Below are positions 16,309-24,753 of a stretch of DNA of 64,000 nt, in pieces. The translations under genes were made by a program, and so were the position numbers. The stretch is from DASPSM01 sp963800135. Its GTDB lineage: Bacteria; Planctomycetota; Planctomycetia; Planctomycetales; Planctomycetaceae. The stretch is from contig CAWCZR010000009.1 of the NCBI GenBank assembly GCA_963800135.1, positions 448,662 through 512,661 on the forward strand. Reading direction: 5' to 3'. How positions within the stretch are numbered: position 1 is the first letter of the stretch; the number at the start of each line of letters is the position of its first letter. The notes beneath the pieces were generated by a model. That model was not told the DNA's origin, made no database searches, and saw only the letters and a program-made list of their open reading frames with translations.

Positions 16309-18091
16309 TTAGCGGCCGAACTCGCGGTTCAGGCAGGCGAGCGCCGTGGGGCCGCTCTTGCCGGCGACGACGGCGCAGATGCGGATCTCGCTGGTGTTGA
16401 TCAGCTGGACGTTGATGTCCGCGTCGGCGAGTGCCCGGAACATTTTTTCGCCCACGCCCGTATGCGTCCGCAGGCCGATTCCCACGACGGAGAGCTTGGC
16501 CATGTCTTCGTCGAAGCTCAGGTCGGCGCCCGGCCACGGCTCCATCACTTCGCGGACCAAGAGCAGGCAGCGCTCGAGATCGGGCCGCGGCACGGTGAAC
16601 GACAGGCTCGTCAGGCCGCTGTGGCTCACGTTCTGCACGATCATGTCGACCATCACGCCCCCTTCGGCGACGGCGGCGAAAATTTCGGCCGCGACGCCGG
16701 GGACGTCGCGGCACGTTCCGTAAGGTGACCCGCGCTTGGGCCGTGTCGAGGAAGACGTCGCTGACGACGATGTCCTCCATCGAGGCCAACTGGGCCACCA
16801 CTTCCTGCTCGAGATCGGCGTGAGCGTGCCCGTCGCCGGACGGCCGCTGGCTGACGCCGACCGACGGCGCGGCCGCGTGCGCCTCGTGCAGGCAAAAGCC
16901 GGCATGCACCGCCTGGGCCGCCACTTCGCATTGGTCGCGGCTGACGAGCGTGGAGATCTTGATTTCGCTCGTGGTGATCATGCCGATGTTGACGCCCGCG
17001 TCGGCCAGCGATTGAAACATCTGGGCGGCCACGCCCGTATGCGTCCGCATTCCCAGGCCCACGACCGACAGCTTCGACACGTTCGTGCCGTGCTGCACGC
17101 GGCCGGCGCCCAGTTCACCCACGGCCTGCTCGGCGGCGGTCAACGTGTCGGCCAGGTCGTCCTGCGGCACGGTGAAGGAGACTTCGGCCCGTCCCGCCTG
17201 TGCGACGTCCTGCACGACCATGTCCATGGGAATCTTGAGCCGTGCCATCTTGGTGAAGATCAGGCTCATGACGCCGGGCCGGTCGGGAATGTCGCACAGG
17301 CTGACGCGCGATTCGTTCCGCAACACGGCCAGGCCGGTGACGACGGGCAGGTCCGCGTCGTTGGGCGGCGCGATCAGGCTGCCCGGGCTCTGCGAGTACG
17401 AGGGCCGCACGCGGAGCGGCACCCGATATTTCTTGGCGAACTCGATCGACCGTGAGTGCATCACCCCCGCGCCCAGGCTGGCCAGCTCGAGCATTTCGTC
17501 GTACGAGATGCGATCCGTCTTGCGGGCTGACTTCAACAGCCGCGGATCGGTGGTGAAGACCCCTTCGACGTCGGTATAGATCTCGCACTCGTCGGCTCGC
17601 AGGACGGCCGCGAGTGCCGTGGCCGTCGTGTCGCTGCCGCCGCGGCCCAGCGTGGTGATGTTGAAGTCGTCGTCGATGCCCTGGAAGCCGGCGGCAACGA
17701 CGATGCGGCCCGCGTCGAGCTCGCGGCGAATCCGCTTGGTGTCGATTTTCTTGATGCGGGCCTTGGTGTGCGTGCCGTCGGTGACGATGCCGATCTGGCC
17801 CCCGGTCAGGCTGACGGCCGGCTCGCCCAGATCCTGAATGGCCATCGCCACAAGCGCGACCGACTCTTGCTCGCCGGTCGCCAAAAGCATGTCCATTTCG
17901 CGGGCGGACGGAGTGGCGCTGACGCCGTTGGCCAGCTCGATCAGCTCGTCGGTCTTGTGACCCCGGGCGCTGACCACCATCACGACCTGGTTGCCGGCCC
18001 GCTTGGTGGCGACGGCCCGCGCGGCCGCGGCCCGAATTTTGGCGGCGTCCGCGACGCTCGTCCCGCCGAATTTCTGAACGATCAGGGCCAC
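16309..18091 (-). CDS. lysC: Aspartate kinase with four ACT domains (1-base insertion in sequence)
   Basis: Phosphorylates L-aspartate, the first step of Lys/Met/Thr and diaminopimelate synthesis. The N-terminal kinase domain shows VQKFGGTSVADAAKI, MVVSARGHKTDELIEL, TGEQESVAL, AAGFQGID and TLGRGGSDTTATALA. It is followed by two pairs of ACT domains (about 265-420 and 440-593), a cyanobacterial/planctomycete type of layout. The last domain is in another frame: removing one base near 16710 joins ARVTLRNV to RDVPGVAAEIFAAVAEGG and gives 593 residues. The duplicated segments are recognisable by GLGMRTHTGVAAQMFQSLAD versus GIGLRTHTGVGEKMFRALAD. ACT pairs imply feedback control by amino acids. As this is probably an essential gene, the frameshift is likely a sequence error. 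Confidence 0.93.
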
Positions 18092-18250
18092 GGTATCAAC
18101 TGGTGCCGCAAGAACTGGCGCCGCGCCCAGGCGGCCGCAAAATCGCGCGAAATCTTCTCGTCAAACAGCAAGGGCCAAACAGCAGCGGACAGAATAGCAG
18201 ATGCGTCGCCCAGCGGAAGTCCGGTGCCGGGAAACCAGCGTGCGGATCCT

Positions 18251-18366
18251 GGCGAGCGGCAGGTGTCAGCCTGCCGGTTCTTCGTTTGTCGCTGCTTCGT
18301 TTTGCGGCGCGGACCGCTGCTCACGAACGACCGGATGAACCGGCGGGCTAACACCCGCCGCTCGCC
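18251..18366. repeat. MITE-like element with 30-bp terminal inverted repeats
   Basis: Left end GGCGAGCGGCAGGTGTCAGC at 18251-18280. The right end at 18337-18366 is its imperfect reverse complement (CCGGCGGGCTAACACCCGCC then GCTCGCC). The 56 bp between them has no coding capacity. It lies between lysC and the amidotransferase-like gene. Confidence 0.6.
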
Positions 18367-18383
18367 TGGGACTCCCAATCGTT

Positions 18384-19139
18384 TTACGCGGCGCGGCTCA
18401 TTTCCAGAACGGCCGGCGTCTTGCGGCAGGCGTCGACGAATTGCTCGAAGACCTGCATGTCGAGGGCCGAGGCCGATTCGTTCTCCGGGTGCCATTGCAC
18501 GCCGACGCACCACCACTCTTCGTCCTCGGTCTCGTACGCTTCGATCACGCCGTCCGGCGACTTCGCACAGGCGCGGAACGGCTCGGCCACCTGGTCGACG
18601 CACATGTGGTGCTGGCTGTTGACGCGAATTTCACCGGGGCCATAGATCGAGTCCATCCGGGTGCCCGGCACGATTTCGATGATGTGCCGCAAGGTCGACT
18701 CGACCGGATCGCGGTGGTGCAGCGGCTTTTGGAATTCTTCCGGAATATGCTGGTGCAGCGTGCCGCCGCAAACGACGTTCATTTCCTGCATGCCGATGCC
18801 GATCGCCAGCGTGGGAATCTGCATCTCGTAGGCCAGCTTGCAGAGGCGGCGATCGAAATCCTCGCGTCGCAGGGGCATCGTGCGCGTGGCTGGGTGCCGC
18901 TCAAGGCCGAGCCGCACCGGATCCATGTCGAGCGGGCAGCCGCAGAGGACCAGGCCGTCGAGCATCTTGAGGAACTGCTTGAGGTCGCGATCTTCGGCCA
19001 AGGGGGGCACGAGCGCGGGCAAGCCGCCGGCCGCGCTGACCGAATCGTAATAGCCGGTGTTGAACCAGCTCAGCGGCAGGACCTCTTTTTTCGCAGCCCG
19101 AAATTCGCCGTTAATTCCGATGACGGGTTTGAACGACAT
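18384..19139 (-). CDS. Class I glutamine amidotransferase-like (peptidase C26 fold) protein, nucleophile Cys absent
   Basis: 251 residues with the fold of gamma-glutamyl-gamma-aminobutyrate hydrolases (PuuD-like). Family landmarks are present: PVIGINGE, the LDGLVLCGCPLDMDP segment, GGTLHQHI and VQWHPENES with the His and Glu of the catalytic triad. The nucleophile elbow, normally GICRGMQ, reads IGIGMQ, so the catalytic Cys position is Gly. If the alignment is right, the protein cannot hydrolyse glutamine or gamma-glutamyl substrates by the usual route. It may be a binding or regulatory protein, or use other chemistry. The ATG follows AAGGAGGG. Single gene, transcribed away from the lipoprotein at 19595. 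Confidence 0.85.
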   Translation of the reverse strand: MSFKPVIGINGEFRAAKKEVLPLSWFNTGYYDSVSAAGGLPALVPPLAEDRDLKQFLKMLDGLVLCGCPLDMDPVRLGLERHPATRTMPLRREDFDRRLCKLAYEMQIPTLAIGIGMQEMNVVCGGTLHQHIPEEFQKPLHHRDPVESTLRHIIEIVPGTRMDSIYGPGEIRVNSQHHMCVDQVAEPFRACAKSPDGVIEAYETEDEEWWCVGVQWHPENESASALDMQVFEQFVDACRKTPAVLEMSRAA

Positions 19140-19594
19140 ACGAATCCCTCCTTGGAAACGACACATCTTGTTAGAAGCGGGTCGACCGCGCACACGCCGT
19201 GCGGGCCCAAAGCAGGGCAGAACCCCCAATCGCCTTCAATGGGAAGCAGGGGCCGGCCTCAAGCGGAACGCAGCCGCAGCGCGCGTCTTGCACGGGTTGC
19301 GGCGGCGCGGGAAATCGTGTGCAGGAAGAACGAGCGGTGCCGAAAGCGCCGGGCTGCCGCGTATGCACAACGAATCCCTTCGTTCAAGAGCAAGCAGAAT
19401 CGATCCATCGATTCGCTTCGGAGAGGCGGAACTTAGTTAGCGTCAAGACGAATGTCAAACAAATCGCCGATTTTGTGTACGGAATTTTATGGAGACACAA
19501 TTGATTGTGGGTTTGGCGGGTTTGGCGGGCGCGCCCTAGAGTGACGGGCCGGAACAAAAGGATCCCAAACCCGAAGTGCCATGGGGAGGCGCGA
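19140..19594. other. Intergenic region without recognisable gene
   Basis: 455 bp between two divergent genes. No open frame here has protein-like composition. The last 130 bp are richer in A/T (AATCGCCGATTTTGTGTACG), as expected for promoter DNA. I could not fix a -35/-10 pair with confidence. Confidence 0.4.
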
Positions 19595-19891
19595 ATGAAA
19601 GTTGCCGCAGTGAGGACTGTGATTTTGTTATCGGTGCTTCTGGTGCTGGCGGGCTGCTCCCAAAGGCCGTCGGGAGGTGATCGACAAAAACGCTACGATG
19701 AACTTTGTGTCGCTGTCGAGCGCGCGGAGGACAAACAGGCTGATCTGCAGCGCCAAGCCGCTTCATATGGCCGTCCGAAGTCGGATGCCGAATACAAGGA
19801 ACGGCACGCCGAGGAGCAGAAGCAGGGACAACTGGTACTTCGGCTCCGCAAGGAGCGGGACGAGGCCAAGGCCGCACTTGACGCACTGTAG
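19595..19891 (+). CDS. Small lipoprotein with charged helical tail
   Basis: 98 residues starting at an ATG after GGGGAGGCGCGA. The signal peptide ends in lipobox LAGC (Cys about 19). The mature part is a Lys/Glu/Arg/Gln-rich helix (ERAEDKQADLQRQAASY, EYKERHAEEQKQGQL, LRKERDEAKAALDAL) that likely forms a coiled coil. Anchored by lipid in the envelope. No named family recognised. Confidence 0.75.
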   Translation: MKVAAVRTVILLSVLLVLAGCSQRPSGGDRQKRYDELCVAVERAEDKQADLQRQAASYGRPKSDAEYKERHAEEQKQGQLVLRLRKERDEAKAALDAL

Positions 19892-19973
19892 TCGGTCACA
19901 AAGCCGGCAGCGACACGAAGTCCAATGACGGCAGTTGTATTCTCTTCAAGCCACCTTGTCTTCGGTTCGTCGC

Positions 19974-20294
19974 TCATACAGTCATCTCGTGATTGGTTGC
20001 GGCGTGCGAGTGGTCGGGCACATTGCTCTCGTCCAGCGCGGGCCCTTCTGGGCGTCTGTATCGAGCGAAGAACCAAAACCAGAACGCTGAGGCCGGAGCG
20101 CAAACGGATATGATCCGATCCCAATCGATGTAGGGCCATTTAGCCGATGGAGGCAATGACCCGACACGATACTGGAAAATCCCAGACGCCACGGTGATAA
20201 CCAGGAGCAGCAGCATGGATGTTCCCAGAAATCCCCGAATCCAATCCCAGCGGGCCAACTCCCGCTGAATGCAGCTGGACGTGATCCGTCTCAT
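19974..20294 (-). CDS. Two-helix membrane protein (106 aa), hypothetical
   Basis: Two hydrophobic helices (FLGTSMLLLLVITVASGIFQ and IISVCAPASAFWFWFFARY) joined by a short polar loop, with a polar C-terminal tail ending PDHSHAATNHEMTV. The ATG is preceded by AGGATGACGGC. The same leader is found before two other tiny membrane proteins in this cluster (20445 and 21351). No family recognised. Confidence 0.65.
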   Translation of the reverse strand: MRRITSSCIQRELARWDWIRGFLGTSMLLLLVITVASGIFQYRVGSLPPSAKWPYIDWDRIISVCAPASAFWFWFFARYRRPEGPALDESNVPDHSHAATNHEMTV

Positions 20295-20328
20295 GCCGTC
20301 ATCCTATCCGCCCAGAAAGTCCGGGGAT

Positions 20329-20445
20329 TTACTGGAACCACCTAGCGACGTGAGCAATCGCAGAGAGGGCGATCGCAGTGACCAAGCACCAGAAGAACAG
20401 GCGCATCCATCGGGCTCGGGACTTCCGCTTGGCGTCCTCGCTCAT
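20329..20445 (-). CDS. Tiny single-pass membrane protein (38 aa)
   Basis: A 38-residue frame: MSEDAKRKSRARWM, then a membrane helix (FFWCLVTAIALSAIAHVA) and RWFQ. Basic residues before the helix suggest an N-in orientation. It starts after GGAATGACGGC, the leader shared with the genes at 20294 and 21351, and stops 35 bp before the next gene's start. Function unknown. Confidence 0.5.
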   Translation of the reverse strand: MSEDAKRKSRARWMRLFFWCLVTAIALSAIAHVARWFQ

Positions 20446-20493
20446 GCCGTCATTCCGGGTTGGTCGGTAATGGGTGCGAGTTGTGTTGCTGAA

Positions 20494-20873
20494 TCAGGCA
20501 TTCCAAGTTTCGTAGAATCGCTGTGCCTCTCCCGTCAAATGGAGTTGAAAAGCACGGCAGAAGCGCTCGCCTGCCATATTCTGCAGAAAGCACGTGCAGA
20601 CCGCCGTGCTCAATTCCTCATTCGACGATTCGGCACACTCCGACACGAACGCCCCGAGTTCGGCAATGCGATGAACCGGAAACTGTTCGTTCGTCTCTGA
20701 GAAAAAGAAGCCGAACTCCATGAAAGCGCCCAGTAGGTAAATGAACCGTCATCGTTCCGAGCGAGGTTATCGGCGCTCCGCCAGTGCCCATCGAATTCCG
20801 GAAAGATCCCGATGAGCTGCGTGAGCAAGAATTGCGGGTCTTCCGACCGTTTCCCGTCCGGCTCGTCGGTCAT
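20494..20873 (-). CDS. DUF7674-like cytoplasmic protein (1-base deletion in sequence)
   Basis: Two overlapping frames make one protein of 126 residues if one base is added near 20732: DGSFTY then LGAFMEFGFFFSETNEQFPV. The N-terminal part (FLLTQLIGIFPEFDGHW) and C-terminal part (LGAFVSECAES, LSTAVCTCFLQNMAGE) recall small proteins of the DUF7674 group, in which an acidic helix precedes a CxCFL(E/Q)N motif. That assignment is from memory of the pattern and is moderate. Start ATG at 20873 follows GGAGCGAGCCG. Some proteins of similar form occur beside toxin or contact-system genes, but nothing here shows a toxin. Confidence 0.6.
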
Positions 20874-20943
20874 CGGCTCGCTCCACTCAATCAGACCGCG
20901 GCGAGTCGAGGGGCCGACGGGCTCTCAAATGGGAGGGTTTGCC

Positions 20944-21150
20944 TCAAAAGTCGGCCGGTCCCATTGGCTCGACGAAGAAGGTCAGGTCGAAGTGCTGGTA
21001 CACCTCCGGCAATTGGGCGATCGCGACCCGCGCGTCTGCGGCGGTTCGGAAGACGGCCGCGCCGTCGTGATTGGTAAGAGTCCGCACTCCAGCTGCATTT
21101 GTGGTGCTTAGCCAGAGCGCGGCTTTGGTCAGCTTGGCGATGAATGGCAT
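20944..21150 (-). CDS. Small hypothetical protein (68 aa)
   Basis: MPFIAKLTKAALWLST then AAGVRTLTNHDGAAVFRTAA, DARVAIAQLPE and a C-terminal TFFVEPMGPADF. Composition is that of a globular alpha/beta protein. The frame extends upstream to 21231, but conserved-looking sequence begins at the internal ATG. No strong ribosome-binding site. Same strand as the neighbouring small genes. Confidence 0.5.
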   Translation of the reverse strand: MPFIAKLTKAALWLSTTNAAGVRTLTNHDGAAVFRTAADARVAIAQLPEVYQHFDLTFFVEPMGPADF

Positions 21151-21246
21151 GTCGCGATTGTACCGGGAGCGGGGTGGACCCTGAACGATTAATGCGTGAC
21201 CAGGTCGAGCGGGCTTTGCACAGAAAGTCACTCTGGGCGGTTCGCT

Positions 21247-21351
21247 TCAAGAGCTGGGCAGGAGGTACAGCGCGAGGACTGTTAGCGCAATCGCTGCAGA
21301 CAGGACGGACCAGGTGATCCACGCTCGCGGCGTCTTCGGTTCGTTGTTCAT
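21247..21351 (-). CDS. Tiny single-pass membrane protein (34 aa)
   Basis: 34 residues: MNNEPKTPRAW, then helix ITWSVLSAAIALTVLALYLL and PSS. It starts after AGGATGGCGGC, the same leader as the genes at 20445 and 20294. The N-terminus is polar and basic, as in the 38-residue protein. Too short for family assignment. Confidence 0.5.
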   Translation of the reverse strand: MNNEPKTPRAWITWSVLSAAIALTVLALYLLPSS

Positions 21352-21529
21352 GCCGCCATCCTAGCAGGTCAGCCGTCGCCGTGCGGTCGTTGGGACCGGC
21401 TGTCTGGCTGTCCAACCGCCTTGACGACGAGGCGGTTCCGCGCGCGTCACAGCTGTTACGTCCGCTGCGCTCTGGCGAGCAGCGTCTTGCCGCACAAGAT
21501 TCGATTGGCTTGTCGAGAGGCGTCGCCGG

Positions 21530-21994
21530 TCAATCTTTGGCCGTCAGCATGCCGATCAGGAAGGCGGCCGGGGCGAGCACGAACATCACCAAAAACATGA
21601 TGTCCGCGGCGGCCGCGGGTTTCAGTACGTGCAGGAAGCGGGGAAACGCGAACCGGCCGAGCAAGAGCACGGTCGGCGGGCCGAGAAAGAACGGGAGGCC
21701 GAACGCGCAGCCCCGTCTGAGCGCGCCGGGCCAGCCGCCGAGCGCCGGCTTGTCGGGGGCGCCGGCCAAGCGAAACTGCGGTTCTTCCTCCTCGCGCGTT
21801 CGCGGCGCCGATTCGAGCGCGGCGAGCTTGAGCAGGTTGTCATAGTACTCGGCCAGATCGCGCGACTGGGCGAGTGCGTCCTGCGCTTGCTTCAAGGCCT
21901 CGGGCCGATTGCGAGCTGCGGGCCGATTTAAAGCTTCGGGCCCGGAGTCTCCGGGATCTGAGGGCGCGGGGCCTGGCGGGCCGCTTTCAATCAT
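21530..21994 (-). CDS. Membrane protein with helical N-terminal region, hypothetical
   Basis: 154 residues. An N-terminal Pro/Ala/Gly-rich part and a polar helix (ALKQAQDALAQSRDLAEYYD) are followed by Arg/Glu-rich sequence and two membrane helices (GCAFGLPFFLGPPTVLLLG and ADIMFLVMFVLAPAAFLIGM). No family recognised. Single gene on the minus strand. Confidence 0.6.
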   Translation of the reverse strand: MIESGPPGPAPSDPGDSGPEALNRPAARNRPEALKQAQDALAQSRDLAEYYDNLLKLAALESAPRTREEEEPQFRLAGAPDKPALGGWPGALRRGCAFGLPFFLGPPTVLLLGRFAFPRFLHVLKPAAAADIMFLVMFVLAPAAFLIGMLTAKD

Positions 21995-22200
21995 GCCGAC
22001 AGTTTAACGTCGGCGCAAGCCGCGCAGTGCGCGACGCGAGCCGGGACGTTGGCAGGCAGTCACGACACAGCAGGGCAACAGACGGTGGCAACAGACGACT
22101 TGCGTGCGCGGCTCTTTAGGAAAGAAAGGCACCGCTCACTTCGGCCCTAGCGACTCTTGCTCATTGCCGATCTGGCGATGATCATCAACGGGAACGCTGA

Positions 22201-22926
22201 TTGGTGGACGTGGACCCGCGTCGTCCTCGAATCCCGGTGAGACGCGCGACGCCGGCTAAAAAGGCCAAGCCGAGATCCGAGACGAACGCGCCCACACGAG
22301 TCACAAATCCTGCCGCGATCCCGCGACCGCCTGCGCTGACGGCGATGGCCACGGCCGCCTTAACGCTAATGCTGCTGGCTGCTTTGCATGTTTTGAGCCC
22401 GGAATTCGATCCGTCGCGGCGCGTCGTGAGCGAATACGCCAACGGCCGCTATGGCTGGGTGCTGTCGCTGATGTTTGCATCGTGGGCCGTCAGCTCCTGG
22501 AGTCTCGCAGTCGCCCTCTGGTCTCAACTGAACGGGATCGGCGGGAAGGTTGCGCTCAGCTTTCTGGTTGCGGCCGGTGTTGGCGAGGGAATGGCTTCGT
22601 TCTGCGACATCAACCACCCCTGGCACAATTTGGCAGGGATGATCGGCGTGTTAAGCCTGCCGATCGCGGCGATGGGAATCAGCCTCGATTTGGCCGGGGT
22701 CGACGAGTGGATGCGAGCCAAACGCGTGCTGCTTGTGACGGCCAACCTGACGTGGCTGAGCCTATTGCTCATGGTCGTCGCGCTATTCGCTCTGGTGACT
22801 CGCCGCCGAATTACCCCACCCGGAATCGAGATGATCGGGTGGACAAATCGGGCCTTGGTCGTCGCTTATTGCGTGTGGGTGACGACGCTCGCGCGGCAGG
22901 CTCTCAAGCTGCGGCAGGCGCACTGA
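22201..22926 (+). CDS. DUF998 family membrane protein
   Basis: Integral membrane protein with about six hydrophobic helices. The DUF998 signature is clear: VLSPEFDPSRRVVSEYANGR, FASWAVSSWSLAVAL, then FCDINHPWHNLAGMIG. The family has no established biochemical role. The start is uncertain: the open frame begins at TTG 22201 with a basic, Pro-rich 45-residue segment, but the conserved part starts about the ATG at 22345. Either start gives the same membrane core. Confidence 0.8.
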   Translation: MVDVDPRRPRIPVRRATPAKKAKPRSETNAPTRVTNPAAIPRPPALTAMATAALTLMLLAALHVLSPEFDPSRRVVSEYANGRYGWVLSLMFASWAVSSWSLAVALWSQLNGIGGKVALSFLVAAGVGEGMASFCDINHPWHNLAGMIGVLSLPIAAMGISLDLAGVDEWMRAKRVLLVTANLTWLSLLLMVVALFALVTRRRITPPGIEMIGWTNRALVVAYCVWVTTLARQALKLRQAH

Positions 22927-22960
22927 GATTTTGAATGCGAATCAAGAAAGGGGAAACCGT

Positions 22961-23929
22961 TTACTTCGTGCGCGGCTCTTCCGGAGTGGGCGGGTCGTGG
23001 GCGAATTCCCAGCGGATGCCTTCGCCCTTGCCGTCGCCGAGGAAGCGGATCAGCGCGTGCTTCTGGTTGCGGTTGAGCGAGTTGATCGTGTCGTGCAGAC
23101 GCCGCTTGGAATCCTGGTTGAGCTGCGGAGCCAACGGGTCGTCGATCCGCGGCACCCAGCCCTCTTCCTGGAAGGCGGCAAGGATGGCTTCCTGGTTGGC
23201 GGCCGGCACCTTGAATTCTTTGACGATCATCCGGCCGACGCGGAGCTGCTGCCGATCGGAATCCCAGGTCGGCGTGAGCGTGGCGACATGGCCGTTCGAT
23301 TCGGGAGCCGGACGGCGGCGATTGACCGCGGTCGAATCGCGCGAGTCGCTGGCGCGGCGGCGCGGCGTCGAGCGCAAGAGCGCGTTCGCGTAGGCCACGC
23401 CTCGCTCGGCGATCACGAAGCACGTTCGCTTCGAGAGCGCCAGGTTGGCGTAGTTCTGAAAAGAGCGACGGTCGCTGTCGGCTGCCGTCACTTCGCGAGC
23501 GTGGCGGGCCAGGCCTTTGGCGACGAGCCAGCGGCATTCGTTGGTGGTGAGCCCCGCGCGTCGTAGCGCCGAGAGCTCAACCGAGAATTGCCAGATGTCG
23601 GCGCCCACGTCCTGGGCGCAGGCGGCGGCATCGGCCAAGAGTTGCAGCGCTTCGCGAATTCGCGGTGTAAAGCGCGGAATCACGATTTCCGTTGCTTCCG
23701 GGACGACGGGCGCTTGTGCAGTCGTCGGTTCGTCGACGTGCTTGCCACGTGTGATCGAAGGCGGCGCAATGCCAGTGGCTGTGATGCCCGACGGTGCGAG
23801 CGTGGTCGCAACGGGCATCGGTTCGAGTACGAGACCAGCGGTCGGTGATGCAGGCATAGTGGTGGAATTCTGAGTAGGTGGGATCGTTCTGGCAGGAGCT
23901 GGGCTCGGCGCGCCGGTAGCGTGCTCCAT
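22961..23929 (-). CDS. Conserved planctomycete protein of unknown function
   Basis: 322 residues with a low-complexity Pro/Thr/Ala N-terminus (1-85). A helical middle follows (TPRIREALQLLADAAACAQD, LTTNECRWLVAKGLARHARE), then an Arg-rich linker and a C-terminal module (VGRMIVKEFKVPAANQEAIL, EEGWVPRIDDPLAPQ, DSKRRLHDTINSLNRNQK, IRFLGDGKGEGIRWEF). I recall the C-terminal module from many planctomycete hypothetical proteins, often in several copies per genome. The basic middle suggests a nucleic-acid or regulatory role, but no function is known to me. The ATG follows GGGAGGTACATCTC. A candidate promoter lies about 330 bp upstream. Confidence 0.75.
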   Translation of the reverse strand: MEHATGAPSPAPARTIPPTQNSTTMPASPTAGLVLEPMPVATTLAPSGITATGIAPPSITRGKHVDEPTTAQAPVVPEATEIVIPRFTPRIREALQLLADAAACAQDVGADIWQFSVELSALRRAGLTTNECRWLVAKGLARHAREVTAADSDRRSFQNYANLALSKRTCFVIAERGVAYANALLRSTPRRRASDSRDSTAVNRRRPAPESNGHVATLTPTWDSDRQQLRVGRMIVKEFKVPAANQEAILAAFQEEGWVPRIDDPLAPQLNQDSKRRLHDTINSLNRNQKHALIRFLGDGKGEGIRWEFAHDPPTPEEPRTK

Positions 23930-24753
23930 GAGATGTACCTCCCGGTCTTGTTCCTGTCACCCGCGTTTCGGCACCGCGTCCCGCGGCTCACCGACGAGCG
24001 ACAAAGAACCTGTGGCAATCCAACTGCGACTGGGGGGGACGAGAAGCCGTTCTCGGAGCACGCGGATGGAAGTCGAATCAGTTCGGGTTGCCGCGAGGCG
24101 CGAGCAACACAAATCCATCCAACAGGCCTGGAAATCCCATTCCACGTCCGAAGCGCTTAGCAGTTGTCGCCCTCCGCGCGGCCCCATTCGGAAGCAGCCG
24201 CCATTGTTGCGACATCTAGGTGCTTAACTGAGCGCTAAGCGCGACCCGCTGCCGATAAATTACCCCTAGATTGCCCGTTAATCAACACTCAATCTCCGCA
24301 AATTGCGCCGACGTCAAAGTTAAACAGCGCGAACGAAGGGAAGGTGTCGGCCGTAAGGTAGATTCCGCGCGCGAAATTGGTGTTTGATCGCGGCAAGCCG
24401 GCCCGCGGAATGGCTGATACGCGTACCATCCCGCAGTGAAGCCCTGGTTTGTGCGCGACCATGTTGGGCTTTCACTCAGGTCGCGCCCGCCGTCGCGTCC
24501 GGAGTTGGGCCCCTAGTTGCGCAGTGCGCCTCAAAGCGTCCCCGCAAGTCAGCGGGTCTTTTTTACGCCCGTCGACTCTGACGCTTGCGGGCTCTTTGAC
24601 AATCACCGCGTCCTTCAGGTTGCGGTTGATCCGAATGGCGCGATTGTGTCGCGGCGCAACGTGCGGGTCGCAACGGTTGTAGTTGAATCGCTGAACCCCT
24701 CCCCTGGCGGGGTCGATCATACAAGCACACGCCGCACTTTGGGAAAATCCGTT
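23930..24753. other. Long intergenic region between divergent genes
   Basis: About 820 bp with no convincing gene. The stretch 24225-24300 is A/T-richer than its surroundings and holds the minus-strand promoter candidate. The plus-strand frame open from 24517 into the export gene has no protein-like composition before the ATG at 24754. A structured leader RNA for the export gene is possible but not shown. Confidence 0.4.
24257..24285 (-). promoter_or_regulatory. Candidate sigma-70 promoter, minus strand
   Basis: TTGATT (24285-24280) and TAATTT (24262-24257) are separated by exactly 17 bp. They lie in the most A/T-rich part of an otherwise GC-rich intergenic region. It would drive the gene at 23929 with a leader of about 320 nt. 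Consensus match only. Confidence 0.35.

Noticed and set aside
19140..19594. Small frames between the amidotransferase-like gene and the lipoprotein
   Set aside because: Composition is not protein-like and no start signals precede them.
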